Of a DNA stretch of 64,000 nucleotides, positions 52,840-61,900 are shown piece by piece. The notes below the pieces were generated by a model that saw only the letters and a list, made by a program, of their open reading frames with translations, was not told the origin of the DNA and ran no database searches. The stretch comes from Thermoflexibacter ruber (GTDB taxonomy: Bacteria; Bacteroidota; Bacteroidia; Cytophagales; Thermoflexibacteraceae), in assembly GCF_900113045.1 (NCBI RefSeq), contig NZ_FONY01000023.1:25236-89235 (forward strand), read 5' to 3'. The position numbers were made by a program, and so were the translations under genes. Each line of letters opens with the position of its first letter. The first letter of the stretch is position 1.

Positions 52840-54267
52840 ATGCTCAAACTTATTTATAAACATTCAAGTTTAATTTTCTTGCTTTGTATGCTTATCCTTA
52901 TTATCGTTCCTGCGATGTGGGTAAGTATTTACAATCACCCTTGTTCAGATGATTTTGGATTGAATGTGAAAATGCAAGGGCGTAATATATTTGAACTGGT
53001 TTATGATTTTTATCTTACTTGGGGGGGGGCTTATGTAGGTGTTTTCTTCCAAGCCCTATTGCAACCTTCGGAAGTCATTGGTTTTAAGATAGTTCCTATA
53101 CTGATAATTTTACTTTTTATAGGTAGTTTTTATTTTATGCTCCATATTTTTTTTGGAGAAAAATTTAGTTTTACCGAAAAAATTATGGGAGCGTTGATAG
53201 CTTTCTGCCTATTTTTTCTTCAGATAGATGCTCCCAATGAAACTATCTATTGGGTCATGTCTGCCTCTGCTTACCAAGCAGGTTATTTACTTTTTATTCT
53301 TTTTGTTGGTCTGATAATTCTTTGGCTTAGAAAACAGTACATTTTCAAATCTTTCTCTATCCATTATAGCTTGCTTTTGCTTTTTGCAGTCCTCACTACA
53401 GGACACATCGCCAATATAGGTTTAATTACATTGGGAACTTGCGGTTTGCTTATCATTTATGTATTTTTTAAACATAGGCATCTACTTTTTTCTTCCTTTA
53501 TTTTATTGGCAGTAGCTCTTGTCGGATTCGGTATATTTTTCTTTGCGCCGGGTAATTTTATTAGGGGAGGGGGCTTGAGCCAAGAAAGAGATTTGATAGC
53601 CCATCTTTTATTATCTGCCAAAACCTATTTTTCTTATCTAACGCGTTGGTTTGCAAATAGTTTTTTTGTCTTATCTTCTTTTATTTTTATGCTCATCGCA
53701 GTACAGAAAAAAGCTATGTCTACTACCAATATTTCTTTTTTAATTCTATTTTTTATTACTTTAGGTATTAGTTATTCATTCATGTTTTTACCTCAATATA
53801 CAGTAGGTTATATCGCTGGCAGGCATATAGACATGGCTTATCTATTTTTCTTAAGTGGGTGGTTTTTGACTTTGTACTTTTTAGTAAGTAATTATCATCA
53901 ATTCTTTTCTGAGGTATCAGACTTATCAGTTGCTTATCTCAAAATTGCGTGCTTGATAGGCGCACTCTTAATCTTATTTCCTACTCCCGCCTCTAATGAA
54001 CGCAAGTTAATTGAGGACATAGTGCGTCAGACTGCCAAGAAGTATGATGAGGAGAGAAATCAAAGGCATCTGGAAGTAATGCAAAAGAAAAAACAAGGGC
54101 AGAAATACTTAGTACTAAAACCACTTCAACACAAACCATTCATGCTGTTTAAGCAAGATTTGTTCCCTACGCCTCAGCACTGGTACAATCAGATGTTTGC
54201 TCATTACTACGGCTTAGATTCTGTTAGGATTGAGGGAGTAGACGCCACAGAAGTAATGATAAAGTAA
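52840..54267 (+). CDS. Polytopic membrane protein, DUF6056-like
   Basis: A 475-residue protein with about 11 membrane helices. After the first helix comes NHPCSDDFGLNVKMQG with the acidic DD pair typical of GT-C or DUF6056-type proteins in surface-polysaccharide clusters. The C-terminal 90 residues are hydrophilic and end with FPTPQHWYNQMFAHYYGLDS. A nearly identical copy of that C-terminal piece lies at 55968-56090. An integral membrane glycosyltransferase or polymer-handling role is suggested by context. Confidence 0.75.
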   Translation: MLKLIYKHSSLIFLLCMLILIIVPAMWVSIYNHPCSDDFGLNVKMQGRNIFELVYDFYLTWGGAYVGVFFQALLQPSEVIGFKIVPILIILLFIGSFYFMLHIFFGEKFSFTEKIMGALIAFCLFFLQIDAPNETIYWVMSASAYQAGYLLFILFVGLIILWLRKQYIFKSFSIHYSLLLLFAVLTTGHIANIGLITLGTCGLLIIYVFFKHRHLLFSSFILLAVALVGFGIFFFAPGNFIRGGGLSQERDLIAHLLLSAKTYFSYLTRWFANSFFVLSSFIFMLIAVQKKAMSTTNISFLILFFITLGISYSFMFLPQYTVGYIAGRHIDMAYLFFLSGWFLTLYFLVSNYHQFFSEVSDLSVAYLKIACLIGALLILFPTPASNERKLIEDIVRQTAKKYDEERNQRHLEVMQKKKQGQKYLVLKPLQHKPFMLFKQDLFPTPQHWYNQMFAHYYGLDSVRIEGVDATEVMIK

Positions 54268-54507
54268 ATTCATTTTTATTAAAATATTGATTATGAATAA
54301 GTACTATAAGTTTCTTGAGTTCATTTGTTAATTTAAGTGTAGTTTTATGAAACTTGCGAGCAAAAGCAAATATGCTTATAGGTATTTCATTTATCAGAGC
54401 AACACTTGGTTATAAGGTTTTGGGGGTTGAATTTTGCGACATTAGGAATAATTATTAGAGTTGTTACCTATTTATAATCAATGAGTTAAATAGATGATAT
54501 TTTTTTA

Positions 54508-54690
54508 GATAATAATTTTAGAACACGGATTTTGCAGATTAGACGGATTTTCACTGATGAATTACTCAAAGAATCTGTGTTTTATTTGTAAAATCAGTAT
54601 TATCTGTGTTCCATAAATAGTCAGTAACAATTTAGATGAATGAACTATATATGATTGGAAAAGTAGTCTATTGAATAAAAAGTAAAAATA
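54508..54690 (+). repeat. Dispersed intergenic repeat R1, copy B
   Basis: Inverted relative to 21661-21812 and similar along nearly all its length. Internally it contains two CTGTGTT-type cores (54571-54577 and 54604-54610). The 461-bp gap around it has no gene and no other recognisable element. Confidence 0.8.
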
Positions 54691-54728
54691 TTTAAAACAA
54701 AGAGAAATTACCAATTATCAAAATTATT

Positions 54729-55898
54729 ATGAATAAAAATTTATTACGGTTTTTTTTATTAGGTATTACTATTTACCTTATCTCTTTTAGTATTTTTTTC
54801 TTTATAATTTATAATAATATTATATCTGACATACAAGAACACGTTGAAATTTTAGTAGCTAAATTAAAAATAGGTTCTTTTCTTATTCCACCATTGTATT
54901 ATGCTTTCTTATATTTATGTTCAGGATTTAGCACCTCTACTTTTGTTCTTAATTATACTGCTGTTTTTGTATTAGCTATGGCTGTTACGTTGAAATTTTA
55001 TACCAGCTATAGCTTATTGAAAGATATAGTCCCCCAAGCGAAAAATGATACATACGCACTTATATTCTGTTCCTCCCTCTTATTTTTAGCTCCTATTTTT
55101 TTCCCTATAGAAGATAAGCGAATGTTATTAGGGCGGATAGGACTTACCATCTGGCATAACTCTACCCTCATATTTGTCTTGCCTTTTGCTGTTTGGTTAT
55201 TTAGAGAGTCAATTCTTTTTCTTCAGAGCAAAGAAGTCCAACTGAAACAAAGTGCTTTTATCATTTTTTTAGGACTACTAAATATTCTTATCAAGCCGAG
55301 CTTTATATTCATTTTTTTGCCTTCCTTTTTCATCTTAGGGATTATTCATTATCAAACAAAACAAAAACTAATAGCTATCACTGCTATTGTATTTTTACTT
55401 GGGCTAATGTTGTTAGTGGAATACTATATTATCTATGAAATGAGCCTCACCACAGATAATTCTTCTAACCGTAATGGGATTGGGCTGGGTTTCTTTAAAG
55501 TTTGGAATAGGTATAGTAATAATATATTAAGAGAAATATTGATAAGTATTGCCTTTCCTATACTATTTATTTATTTATATTATCAAAAGCTAAAGAATAG
55601 TATTTACTTCCAATACACCATTTTAGCTTTTATAATTGCTTTTTTAATAGCTATATTGATTCATGAAACAGGAACAAGAATGTATCACGGCAATTTTTTC
55701 TGGCAACTGATTATTGCCAACTATATTTTATTTTTAGTAATTGGTAGTTTTTTATGGAGGGAGATTATAGAAAAAAATACACTTAGAGACATACTAAAAT
55801 CCCCTAAACTACTTTTAGTACTTGTATGCTATTTGGCGCATTTGGGGAGCGGATTTTTATATATATTTAAAATATTTTATTCAGAATCCTATACATAA
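54729..55898 (+). CDS. Polytopic membrane protein of unknown function, AT-rich
   Basis: A 389-residue protein with about 10 helices, few charged residues, and conserved-looking pieces such as LIPPLYYAFLYL, GRIGLTIWHNSTLIFVLPFA, KPSFIFIFLPSFF and RMYHGNFFWQL. It resembles membrane proteins of surface-polysaccharide loci in other bacteria, but no named family is recognised. The gene is very AT-rich compared with its neighbours and lies between repeat R1 and a remnant of the neighbouring DUF6056-like gene, suggesting acquisition. Confidence 0.68.
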   Translation: MNKNLLRFFLLGITIYLISFSIFFFIIYNNIISDIQEHVEILVAKLKIGSFLIPPLYYAFLYLCSGFSTSTFVLNYTAVFVLAMAVTLKFYTSYSLLKDIVPQAKNDTYALIFCSSLLFLAPIFFPIEDKRMLLGRIGLTIWHNSTLIFVLPFAVWLFRESILFLQSKEVQLKQSAFIIFLGLLNILIKPSFIFIFLPSFFILGIIHYQTKQKLIAITAIVFLLGLMLLVEYYIIYEMSLTTDNSSNRNGIGLGFFKVWNRYSNNILREILISIAFPILFIYLYYQKLKNSIYFQYTILAFIIAFLIAILIHETGTRMYHGNFFWQLIIANYILFLVIGSFLWREIIEKNTLRDILKSPKLLLVLVCYLAHLGSGFLYIFKIFYSESYT

Positions 55899-55947
55899 TA
55901 AAACCAATGTTCGCACATTTAAGGGCTTAACTTTCTGAATACCCAAA

Positions 55948-56090
55948 CTTAAAACCTGCATCTTTACAAACCATTTATGCTGTTCAAGCAAGATTTGTTC
56001 CCTACGCCTCAGCACTGGTACAATCAGATGTTTGCTCATTACTATGGCTTAGATTCTGTAAAAGTGGAAGTTCCGCTGCCACAGAACTGA
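55948..56090 (+). pseudogene. C-terminal remnant of a DUF6056-like gene
   Basis: In-frame from an upstream TAA to a TGA; from KPFMLFKQDLFPTPQ to MFAHYYGLDSV it is the same as residues near the end of the protein encoded at 52840-54267, then diverges (KVEVPLPQN). DNA identity is high over about 90 bases. The rest of that gene is missing. Confidence 0.85.
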
Positions 56091-56103
56091 AAAATTTACA
56101 GAA

Positions 56104-56880
56104 TCAATAATATTCATACCTCACTATGTAGTTGGACTGATTTGTAGCCAGCTTTTGCTGTCTTACTTCCTCAAGAGTACGTTTCCTATCTTTATTGTAC
56201 TGATAGGAAATAATAGTACGTACACTATTGTCTGGGTCAAAAACAGTGGAGCGAGTCAAGAGAGTGTCAGTGCTATACGTAAAGGTAGTGTATTCGTATA
56301 TGAGATTCAGATGTGAGTAACGATTTTCTCTTGATTTATTTCCTGCACCATTATACTCAAAAGTAACATAGCCCGGCGGGTTTAGGGCAGGATTGGTCAT
56401 TCTAATTAGCCTTCTGTTGCTGTAAGTATATCTGAAAGTACGAGAAGTATTGTTTTGCAGATTGCTTACTATCTCTTCCAAAAGCAAACTTAGACTATCG
56501 GGGCTATACTTATATGTTCTTTCTTCGGTGAGAGAAAAACCAGAAGAAGTATTGATATTTCGGGCAAACAGTTGAGCATTTTTCAATCTTTTGGCGGAGT
56601 CATACTCATAAGTGGTGTAGTTAATGATGCGTTTGGGTAAGGAATTGACATCATATCGCGTCATTTTTTCTAAAACACCTTCTTTGTTGTATTCATAAAT
56701 CCATTCATCTATGGGATTTTTTGCATCTAAATTAGGGAAAATAGCACGCCTCTTGAGCTTACCTATGACATTCTCTGGAGTTCCTTCTTTTTCTATTTCC
56801 TCAATTTTAGGTGCGTTCAATAGGGAGCAACTATAAGCTAAGGAGCTAATAATACATATAAATAAAAACAACCTTTTCAT
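56104..56880 (-). CDS. Lipoprotein of unknown function with YD-like repeats
   Basis: A 258-residue lipoprotein (lipobox LAYSC). It has repeated Y-x-Y-[DSN] elements (WIYEYNKEGVL, YTTYEYDSAKRL, RTYKYSPDSLS, RYTYSNRRLIR, VTFEYNGAGNK, TTFTYSTDTLL, YQYNKDRKR), resembling the YD-repeat beta segments seen in RHS-like and other Bacteroidota proteins. A surface beta-sheet is likely. Function unknown; no close neighbours in its direction except the phosphatase gene. Confidence 0.68.
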   Translation of the reverse strand: MKRLFLFICIISSLAYSCSLLNAPKIEEIEKEGTPENVIGKLKRRAIFPNLDAKNPIDEWIYEYNKEGVLEKMTRYDVNSLPKRIINYTTYEYDSAKRLKNAQLFARNINTSSGFSLTEERTYKYSPDSLSLLLEEIVSNLQNNTSRTFRYTYSNRRLIRMTNPALNPPGYVTFEYNGAGNKSRENRYSHLNLIYEYTTFTYSTDTLLTRSTVFDPDNSVRTIISYQYNKDRKRTLEEVRQQKLATNQSNYIVRYEYY

Positions 56881-56965
56881 TGTAACAGGATAATTAGTAT
56901 CTTAATTCTATTAGAAAACAGTGCAAAAACCTTGCAATTCTCTATTTTTATTAGGAATTTACGAA

Positions 56966-59179
56966 TTATACTCTAAAACCAATCACCAGCACATCGTCAG
57001 TTTGGTGTTCTTTTGTGCCTTGCCAAGCGGCGAGTTCCTCTGCTAACTTCTTTTCTTGTTCTGCAAAAGGCAAATGATGGATAGAGAATAAGAAGTCTTT
57101 GAGTTGCTTAAGACCATACTTTCTGCCTTCGTTTCCTCCAAACTGGTCTTGGAAGCCGTCAGAAAAGATATAGAAAGTAGCACCCTTTTGCAAGTTTATG
57201 AGATGCTTGTGAAAATCCTTGTGCCTATGGGCTTTATCTATACCTCCAATGCCGTATCTGTCCCCTTTGAATACGTGCAGTTCATTGTCCAAAATCATCA
57301 CTAAGGGATTTTTTGCACCTGCATATTCTAAGGTATTCTCTTCGTAATCGATTACGCAGAGGGCTAAATCCATACCGTCTTGGTTATGTGTGTCGTGTTG
57401 TTTAAGCGTTTCTTTCACTCCTTCGTCTAATTCTATTAAGATTTGCTCAGGAGAGGTAATCTGGCGGGTATGCACTATTTCTTTGAGTAGGCTACTCCCT
57501 ACCAAAGACATAAAAGCGCCCGGTACACCATGCCCTGTGCCATCTACGGCTGTAAAAATGATTTTATGTCCCCCGTTGGATTTAGGAACTTGTCCCAACC
57601 AATAAAAATCGCCACTGACTACACTACGAGGTTGGAAAAAGAGTAAGCACTCAGAAAGCACAGCCTCAAGTTCGTTTTTTTGAGGTAGAATAGCACTTTG
57701 TATCCTATAAGCATAGTTCAGACTGCTCACTACTGCATGATTTTTTTTGTCTAATTCTTGAAGGGCAAGACTGAGTTCTTTGCTTTGTTCCTCTAAGGCA
57801 TCTCTTTGGGACATAATCTCCATTTTTCGCTCCCAGAGTTCTTCTTTTTGCATTTTCAGTAGCTTATTGGCTTTGTTAGCAAACCTGTATCGGTGGTAAA
57901 GCACAAAGCCTAAAATGGCAGCAAGTATCAACCCTACCCCTAAAAATAGCAAAAACTGATTACGTCTTTTTAGTTCTAAACTATTGATTTCATTTTCCTT
58001 AGAAAGTATTTCTATAGACTTTTGCTTCTGCTCGCTGTCGTAGCGCGTTTGCATCTCTGCGATTTGCTTGGCGGTTTGTATCGTATAAAGCGTATCTTTG
58101 GCAAGATTGTATAAATGCTCATATTCGTAGGCATTTTTGTAGTCATTCATTGCTTTGTAGGTTTCTACCAAACTTTGATAGCTGGCTATCATGCGTTCCT
58201 TGATATGTGCATTTTGGGCTACATACAGAGCCTCTTGGTGATATTCTAAGGCTTTTTTCAAATCTCCTGCTTTGAGGTAAGTATTGCCAATATTGTCTAA
58301 AATGATGTTGGTAGTAAGAAAGTCATCGCTATGGATGTTGGCTAAAAGGTTGAGTGCCTCAGTGAACCTTTTAATTGCTTCTGTGTAATTCCCTCTTGTT
58401 CTTTGAATTAACCCTAAATTATTGATAGCCTTTGCGATTTCGTGCAAGTCCCCCTGTTTAGTTTTCATTTTATAAGCCTCATCAAAATAATGACTTGCAC
58501 TATCGTAATTATTCATGTAAAAATAGGCTGTGCCTATGTTACTATAAGTTTCGCCTAATTCCTCTACCAAATTTGAGTTTTTCCTAAGCAGGTCTAAGGC
58601 ATCTATAAAATAGCGTAATGACTCCTTATAGTTTTTCTGCTCGCGAAAAACAATACCTATGTCATTCATCACATTGACTATGCCCTTCATATTACCCTCT
58701 TCCTCTCGTATCTTGAGCAGATAAAGATAGTATTGGAGTGCAGAACCATATACACCTTCGTTGCGATACGTATCTCCGATTTCTTTGAGTGTTTGGGTCA
58801 GATTAGCTTCATCATTAATTTTTTCATAGTAAGCGGCAAGTTGGATTTCGTAAAGCACTGCTTTTTCGTACATACCTTTTTGTAAGAAAGAGGCTTTGAG
58901 CGTATTGAGGGCTTGATACTCATCATCATTAGAGATAAGTTCATGAGAAAGGTCTAAGGCACGATTAGCATAGCGGATAGCAGAATCAGGAAAGTTAGCA
59001 GATAGATAAGCCATTGCCAATTCATTGCTCAAATTCATCTCAGCACGCTTATTTTTTACATGCGAAAGTGTTTCTTTTAAACTTTTAATTTGGTCTATTT
59101 GCTCATCTTGTGCTTGTAACAAAGAAAAAGAGGCAATTATCAATAAAAAAAACAAGAATAAAGTAATATTTTTATGCAT
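56966..59179 (-). CDS. TPR-containing SpoIIE/PP2C-type protein phosphatase, membrane sensor
   Basis: About 737 residues. A signal peptide is followed by several tetratricopeptide repeats (residues about 30-385; for example GSALQYYLYLLKIREE, NNYDSASHYFDEAYKM, GNYTEAIKRFTEALNL, GDLKKALEYHQEALYV), one membrane helix (FLLFLGVGLILAAILGFVLY), a coiled coil, and a SpoIIE-type PP2C domain (SVVSGDFYWLGQ, FTAVDGTGHGVPGAFMSLVG, LVMILDNELHVFKGD, IFSDGFQDQFGG, HQTDDVLVIGF). The metal Asp residues are in VSGDF, AVDGTGHG and TDDV. This is a common Bacteroidota sensor: external TPRs, internal phosphatase. Start ATG, two codons after a TTG. Confidence 0.92.
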   Translation of the reverse strand: MHKNITLFLFFLLIIASFSLLQAQDEQIDQIKSLKETLSHVKNKRAEMNLSNELAMAYLSANFPDSAIRYANRALDLSHELISNDDEYQALNTLKASFLQKGMYEKAVLYEIQLAAYYEKINDEANLTQTLKEIGDTYRNEGVYGSALQYYLYLLKIREEEGNMKGIVNVMNDIGIVFREQKNYKESLRYFIDALDLLRKNSNLVEELGETYSNIGTAYFYMNNYDSASHYFDEAYKMKTKQGDLHEIAKAINNLGLIQRTRGNYTEAIKRFTEALNLLANIHSDDFLTTNIILDNIGNTYLKAGDLKKALEYHQEALYVAQNAHIKERMIASYQSLVETYKAMNDYKNAYEYEHLYNLAKDTLYTIQTAKQIAEMQTRYDSEQKQKSIEILSKENEINSLELKRRNQFLLFLGVGLILAAILGFVLYHRYRFANKANKLLKMQKEELWERKMEIMSQRDALEEQSKELSLALQELDKKNHAVVSSLNYAYRIQSAILPQKNELEAVLSECLLFFQPRSVVSGDFYWLGQVPKSNGGHKIIFTAVDGTGHGVPGAFMSLVGSSLLKEIVHTRQITSPEQILIELDEGVKETLKQHDTHNQDGMDLALCVIDYEENTLEYAGAKNPLVMILDNELHVFKGDRYGIGGIDKAHRHKDFHKHLINLQKGATFYIFSDGFQDQFGGNEGRKYGLKQLKDFLFSIHHLPFAEQEKKLAEELAAWQGTKEHQTDDVLVIGFRV

Positions 59180-59335
59180 ATCCAACTTGTTGTAGAGAAG
59201 AACTTGACTCTATGCTAATCTCAAAAGGGGGAATTTTATCAGAGAAAATTTACATGAAAAATAACTATCTTATAGACTAAATTTAATGCCAATTAAATGA
59301 AAAAATAGGATAAAACGACAAAAAAATTGAACTAT

Positions 59336-60766
59336 TTATTTGATGGGGGATAGTCCTAATTTTTTTGCTTGTTCTATCATAAAGGGATACGCTTCTTCAT
59401 ATTCGTTGCGAATGATGCCATCTAAGATAGCTTCTCTGATTTGTACCTTAATCATGCCTACTTCCTTACTTGGTTTCAAGTTAAAAGTTTCCATAATCAT
59501 TTCGCCAGTGATGATAGGTTGGAAATTACGTATCTTATCTCGTTCTTCTACCTCCGCCATGCGTTTCTCTACCTTTTCAAAATTGTCTAAGTATCGTTTG
59601 ACTCGCATGTGGTCTTTGGAAGTAATGTCAGCGCGACAAAGTTTCATCAGTGCCTCAGCATCGTCCCCTGCCTCAAAAAGCAAACGCCGTACTGCCGAGT
59701 CTGTAACTCCTTCTTTGACTAAGGCAATAGGGCGCAAGTGCAAGCGGACTAATTTTTGGACAAATCGCATTTTTTCATTCATAGGAAGTTTTAGCTTTCT
59801 AAAAATCTCAGGCACCATGCGCGCGCCTCTTTCCTCATGTCCGTGAAAAGTCCAGCCTACTTTTTTGTCAAATCGCTTAGTAACAGGTTTGGCAATATCG
59901 TGCAGAATTGCCGCCCAACGCAACCATAAATCATCAGAATAAGCACAAAGATTGTCCAAGACTTTTAAGGTGTGATAAAAATTATCTTTATGGGTCTTGC
60001 CATCTATTTCCTCTGCTCCTTGTAACTCTACCATTTCAGGGAAAAATAATTTTAACAAGCCAGAAGCAAAAAGCAAGTTAAAACCATAAGAAGGTTTCTT
60101 TGTGAGAATAATTTTATTAAGCTCTTCGGAGATTCTTTCTGAGGAAATAATTTTGATTCTTTCTTGGTTGCGGATAATTGCCTCGAAAGTACTTGGTTCT
60201 ATGTCGAAAGAAAGTTGAGTGGCAAAGCGTATAGCACGCATCATGCGAAGCGGGTCATCAGAAAAAGTAATGTCTGGATTGAGGGGAGTGCGGATAATTT
60301 TCCTTCTTATATCTCCTAAGCCGTCAAAAGGGTCTATCAAATCTCCAAAATCTTGTTCATTTAAGCTAATAGCCAAAGCGTTAATCGTAAAATCTCTGCG
60401 ATTCTGGTCATCTGCCAACGTTCCATTTTCCACAATAGGCTTTCGGGAGTGGCGTTGGTAGGATTCTTTTCGCGCCCCTACAAACTCTACTTCCCAATCT
60501 CCTAAGCGTAGCATAGCAGTTCCGAAGTTTTTAAAAGTAGCTACAGAAACTTCTTTCTCGTGTTCTTTTTGATAATGCTCAGCTACTTGATTTGCTAAGG
60601 CTATGCCGCTTCCTACACAAACAATATCAATATCCTTAGAGGGTCTTTTCAAAATCAAATCTCGAACAAACCCACCTACCACATAAGCAGGAATCTGATT
60701 TTTTTGGGCTACCTCTGCTATGAAAGGAAAGATAGGATTTTGAAGTAATGATTGTTTAAAATTCAT
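59336..60766 (-). CDS. CCA-adding / poly(A) polymerase-type tRNA nucleotidyltransferase with HD domain
   Basis: A 476-residue nucleotidyltransferase. VVGGFVRDLILKRPSKDIDI has the GG motif and catalytic DxD at residues 45-47. RRDFTINALAI, DPFDGLGDI, DPLRMMRAIRFATQLSF and EDFSR-equivalent ERISEELNKI follow. The HD domain is RWAAILHDIAKPVTK, HGHEERGARM and HLRP. It adds or repairs the 3' CCA of tRNA; the tRNA gene just beyond (61054) indeed lacks an encoded CCA. Confidence 0.92.
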   Translation of the reverse strand: MNFKQSLLQNPIFPFIAEVAQKNQIPAYVVGGFVRDLILKRPSKDIDIVCVGSGIALANQVAEHYQKEHEKEVSVATFKNFGTAMLRLGDWEVEFVGARKESYQRHSRKPIVENGTLADDQNRRDFTINALAISLNEQDFGDLIDPFDGLGDIRRKIIRTPLNPDITFSDDPLRMMRAIRFATQLSFDIEPSTFEAIIRNQERIKIISSERISEELNKIILTKKPSYGFNLLFASGLLKLFFPEMVELQGAEEIDGKTHKDNFYHTLKVLDNLCAYSDDLWLRWAAILHDIAKPVTKRFDKKVGWTFHGHEERGARMVPEIFRKLKLPMNEKMRFVQKLVRLHLRPIALVKEGVTDSAVRRLLFEAGDDAEALMKLCRADITSKDHMRVKRYLDNFEKVEKRMAEVEERDKIRNFQPIITGEMIMETFNLKPSKEVGMIKVQIREAILDGIIRNEYEEAYPFMIEQAKKLGLSPIK

Positions 60767-60974
60767 TGTTTGTGCTGAAAATCAATGATTTTTTACTAAT
60801 ATATTTAGAATATGCTTACAATGTTTGCAAAACAAGACGCAAAATTAATAAATATTTTCCATAAATAACATGAAGCAAATAAGATAGGTTTGTTAGATTA
60901 TTAGTCTAAATCACTCTTTATTCTGCTTTTATAGACTTGTTAGATTTATTTGTTATAAAAAATTTAAAAAAATG

Positions 60975-61006
60975 TTTGGAGGGAAACAAGAAAGCTGTTA
61001 TCTTTG
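60975..61006 (+). promoter_or_regulatory. Promoter TTTG-N20-TATCTTTG for tRNA-Asp
   Basis: -33 element TTTG (60975-60978) and -7 element TATCTTTG (60999-61006) are separated by 20 bases, a full match to the Bacteroidota consensus. Transcription would begin about 40 bases before the tRNA. It is the clearest promoter in the window. The remainder of the 60767-61053 gap holds only AT-rich sequence. Confidence 0.65.
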
Positions 61007-61053
61007 CATCACTTTTCTGAAAAACACATCAGATAAGCAAAAAACAGCATAAA

Positions 61054-61127
61054 GGAGTGGTAGTTCAGCTGGTTAGAATGCCTGCCTGTCACGCAGGAGG
61101 TCGCGGGTTCGAGCCCCGTCCATTCCG
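61054..61127 (+). tRNA. tRNA-Asp (anticodon GTC)
   Basis: A complete cloverleaf of 74 bases: acceptor GGAGTGG/CCATTCC (one G-T pair), D-loop TTCAGCTGGTTAGAAT, anticodon arm CCTGC CTGTCAC GCAGG with anticodon GTC, T-arm GCGGG TTCGAGC CCCGT and discriminator G. CCA is not encoded, so the CCA-adding enzyme completes the end. Followed by a terminator. Confidence 0.97.
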
Positions 61128-61140
61128 CAAAAAGATTCAA

Positions 61141-61170
61141 AAACCTCATAACTTATTTGTTATGAGGTTT
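61141..61170 (+). terminator. Rho-independent terminator of tRNA-Asp
   Basis: Perfect 12-bp arms AAACCTCATAAC and GTTATGAGGTTT with a 6-base loop, beginning 14 bases after the tRNA, followed by T-rich sequence (TGTTTTTTG). Confidence 0.85.
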
Positions 61171-61245
61171 AATGTTTTTTGTTAAAAGTATCTTAGGAAC
61201 CGACCTCAAGTTTTTTCCTTAAAGGACACTATAAATTACTTGACG

Positions 61246-61380
61246 ATGCTTGTCTATTTGCTTTTCATGGCACAAATCGGTCTTACTTGGCGGTTTCATT
61301 ACTTGCTCTTGTATCATCTGTCTTTGCTATTTGTTCTTGCTTTGCTGATAGGGCTTACTTTTGTGATAAGTGAAAGATAG
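61246..61380 (+). CDS. Possible small membrane protein (44 residues)
   Basis: ATG to TAG, 44 codons: MLVYLLFMAQIGLTWRFHY then LLLYHLSLLFVLALLIGLTF, two hydrophobic helices with a positive turn between, ending SER. The stop is 7 bases before the next ATG, which suggests co-translation with the membrane protein that follows. The frame remains open upstream to 61198. It may be an N-terminal fragment of something longer or not a gene at all. Confidence 0.35.
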   Translation: MLVYLLFMAQIGLTWRFHYLLLYHLSLLFVLALLIGLTFVISER

Positions 61381-61387
61381 TCCCAGC

Positions 61388-61828
61388 ATGATTTTACAAA
61401 CCGTAGGTAAGAGCTACGAACTTTTGTTTACCTATACTGCTCCTATGCAAGGAGTTTTATATACAACTTTGGTCTTTTTTGTTGTAGGAAGCACTATCAA
61501 TAGGGAACTGCCCCTTGTAGAGTTCGAGAAGAGTTTTATGTTTGATTGGCTCTATGGAACTAACTATGCCACTTGGCTCGTTTACGGGCTTGGCTTTACT
61601 TTCCCTTTGTTTTTTTTCCAAACTAATACACCTTTGGGCTATGTATTGGCTACGCTCATTGGTATTTTATCTTGGGGAATTACGATTGCATTTTTCTTTT
61701 TTGAGGAGAAAATGAGAATTTTCTATGACCTGCACACCAAGCTAATGATATGGTCGCACATAGGCATACAAATATTTCTTTCTGTGGCATCTATGTATGC
61801 CATGATTCATGCAAGAGCAGAAGAATAA
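61388..61828 (+). CDS. Small four-helix membrane protein of unknown function
   Basis: A 146-residue protein with about four hydrophobic segments: GVLYTTLVFFVVGSTI, TWLVYGLGFTFPLFFF, GYVLATLIGILSWGITIAFFFF and IGIQIFLSVASMYAMI. A GTG-initiated frame six codons longer exists; the ATG is preferred. I do not recognise a family. It precedes the Uma2 genes by 72 bases. Confidence 0.6.
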   Translation: MILQTVGKSYELLFTYTAPMQGVLYTTLVFFVVGSTINRELPLVEFEKSFMFDWLYGTNYATWLVYGLGFTFPLFFFQTNTPLGYVLATLIGILSWGITIAFFFFEEKMRIFYDLHTKLMIWSHIGIQIFLSVASMYAMIHARAEE

Positions 61829-61867
61829 AGATTGTATTTAAAGGAATATTTTTTGGAGTAAATTTCG

Positions 61868-61875
61868 TATATTTG
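61868..61875 (+). promoter_or_regulatory. Candidate -7 element for the Uma2 genes
   Basis: TATATTTG matches TAnnTTTG, 26 bases before the first Uma2 ATG. No -33 TTTG at the usual spacing. Confidence 0.35.
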
Positions 61876-61900
61876 TTTCTAACAAACTTTTCAAATTGAA

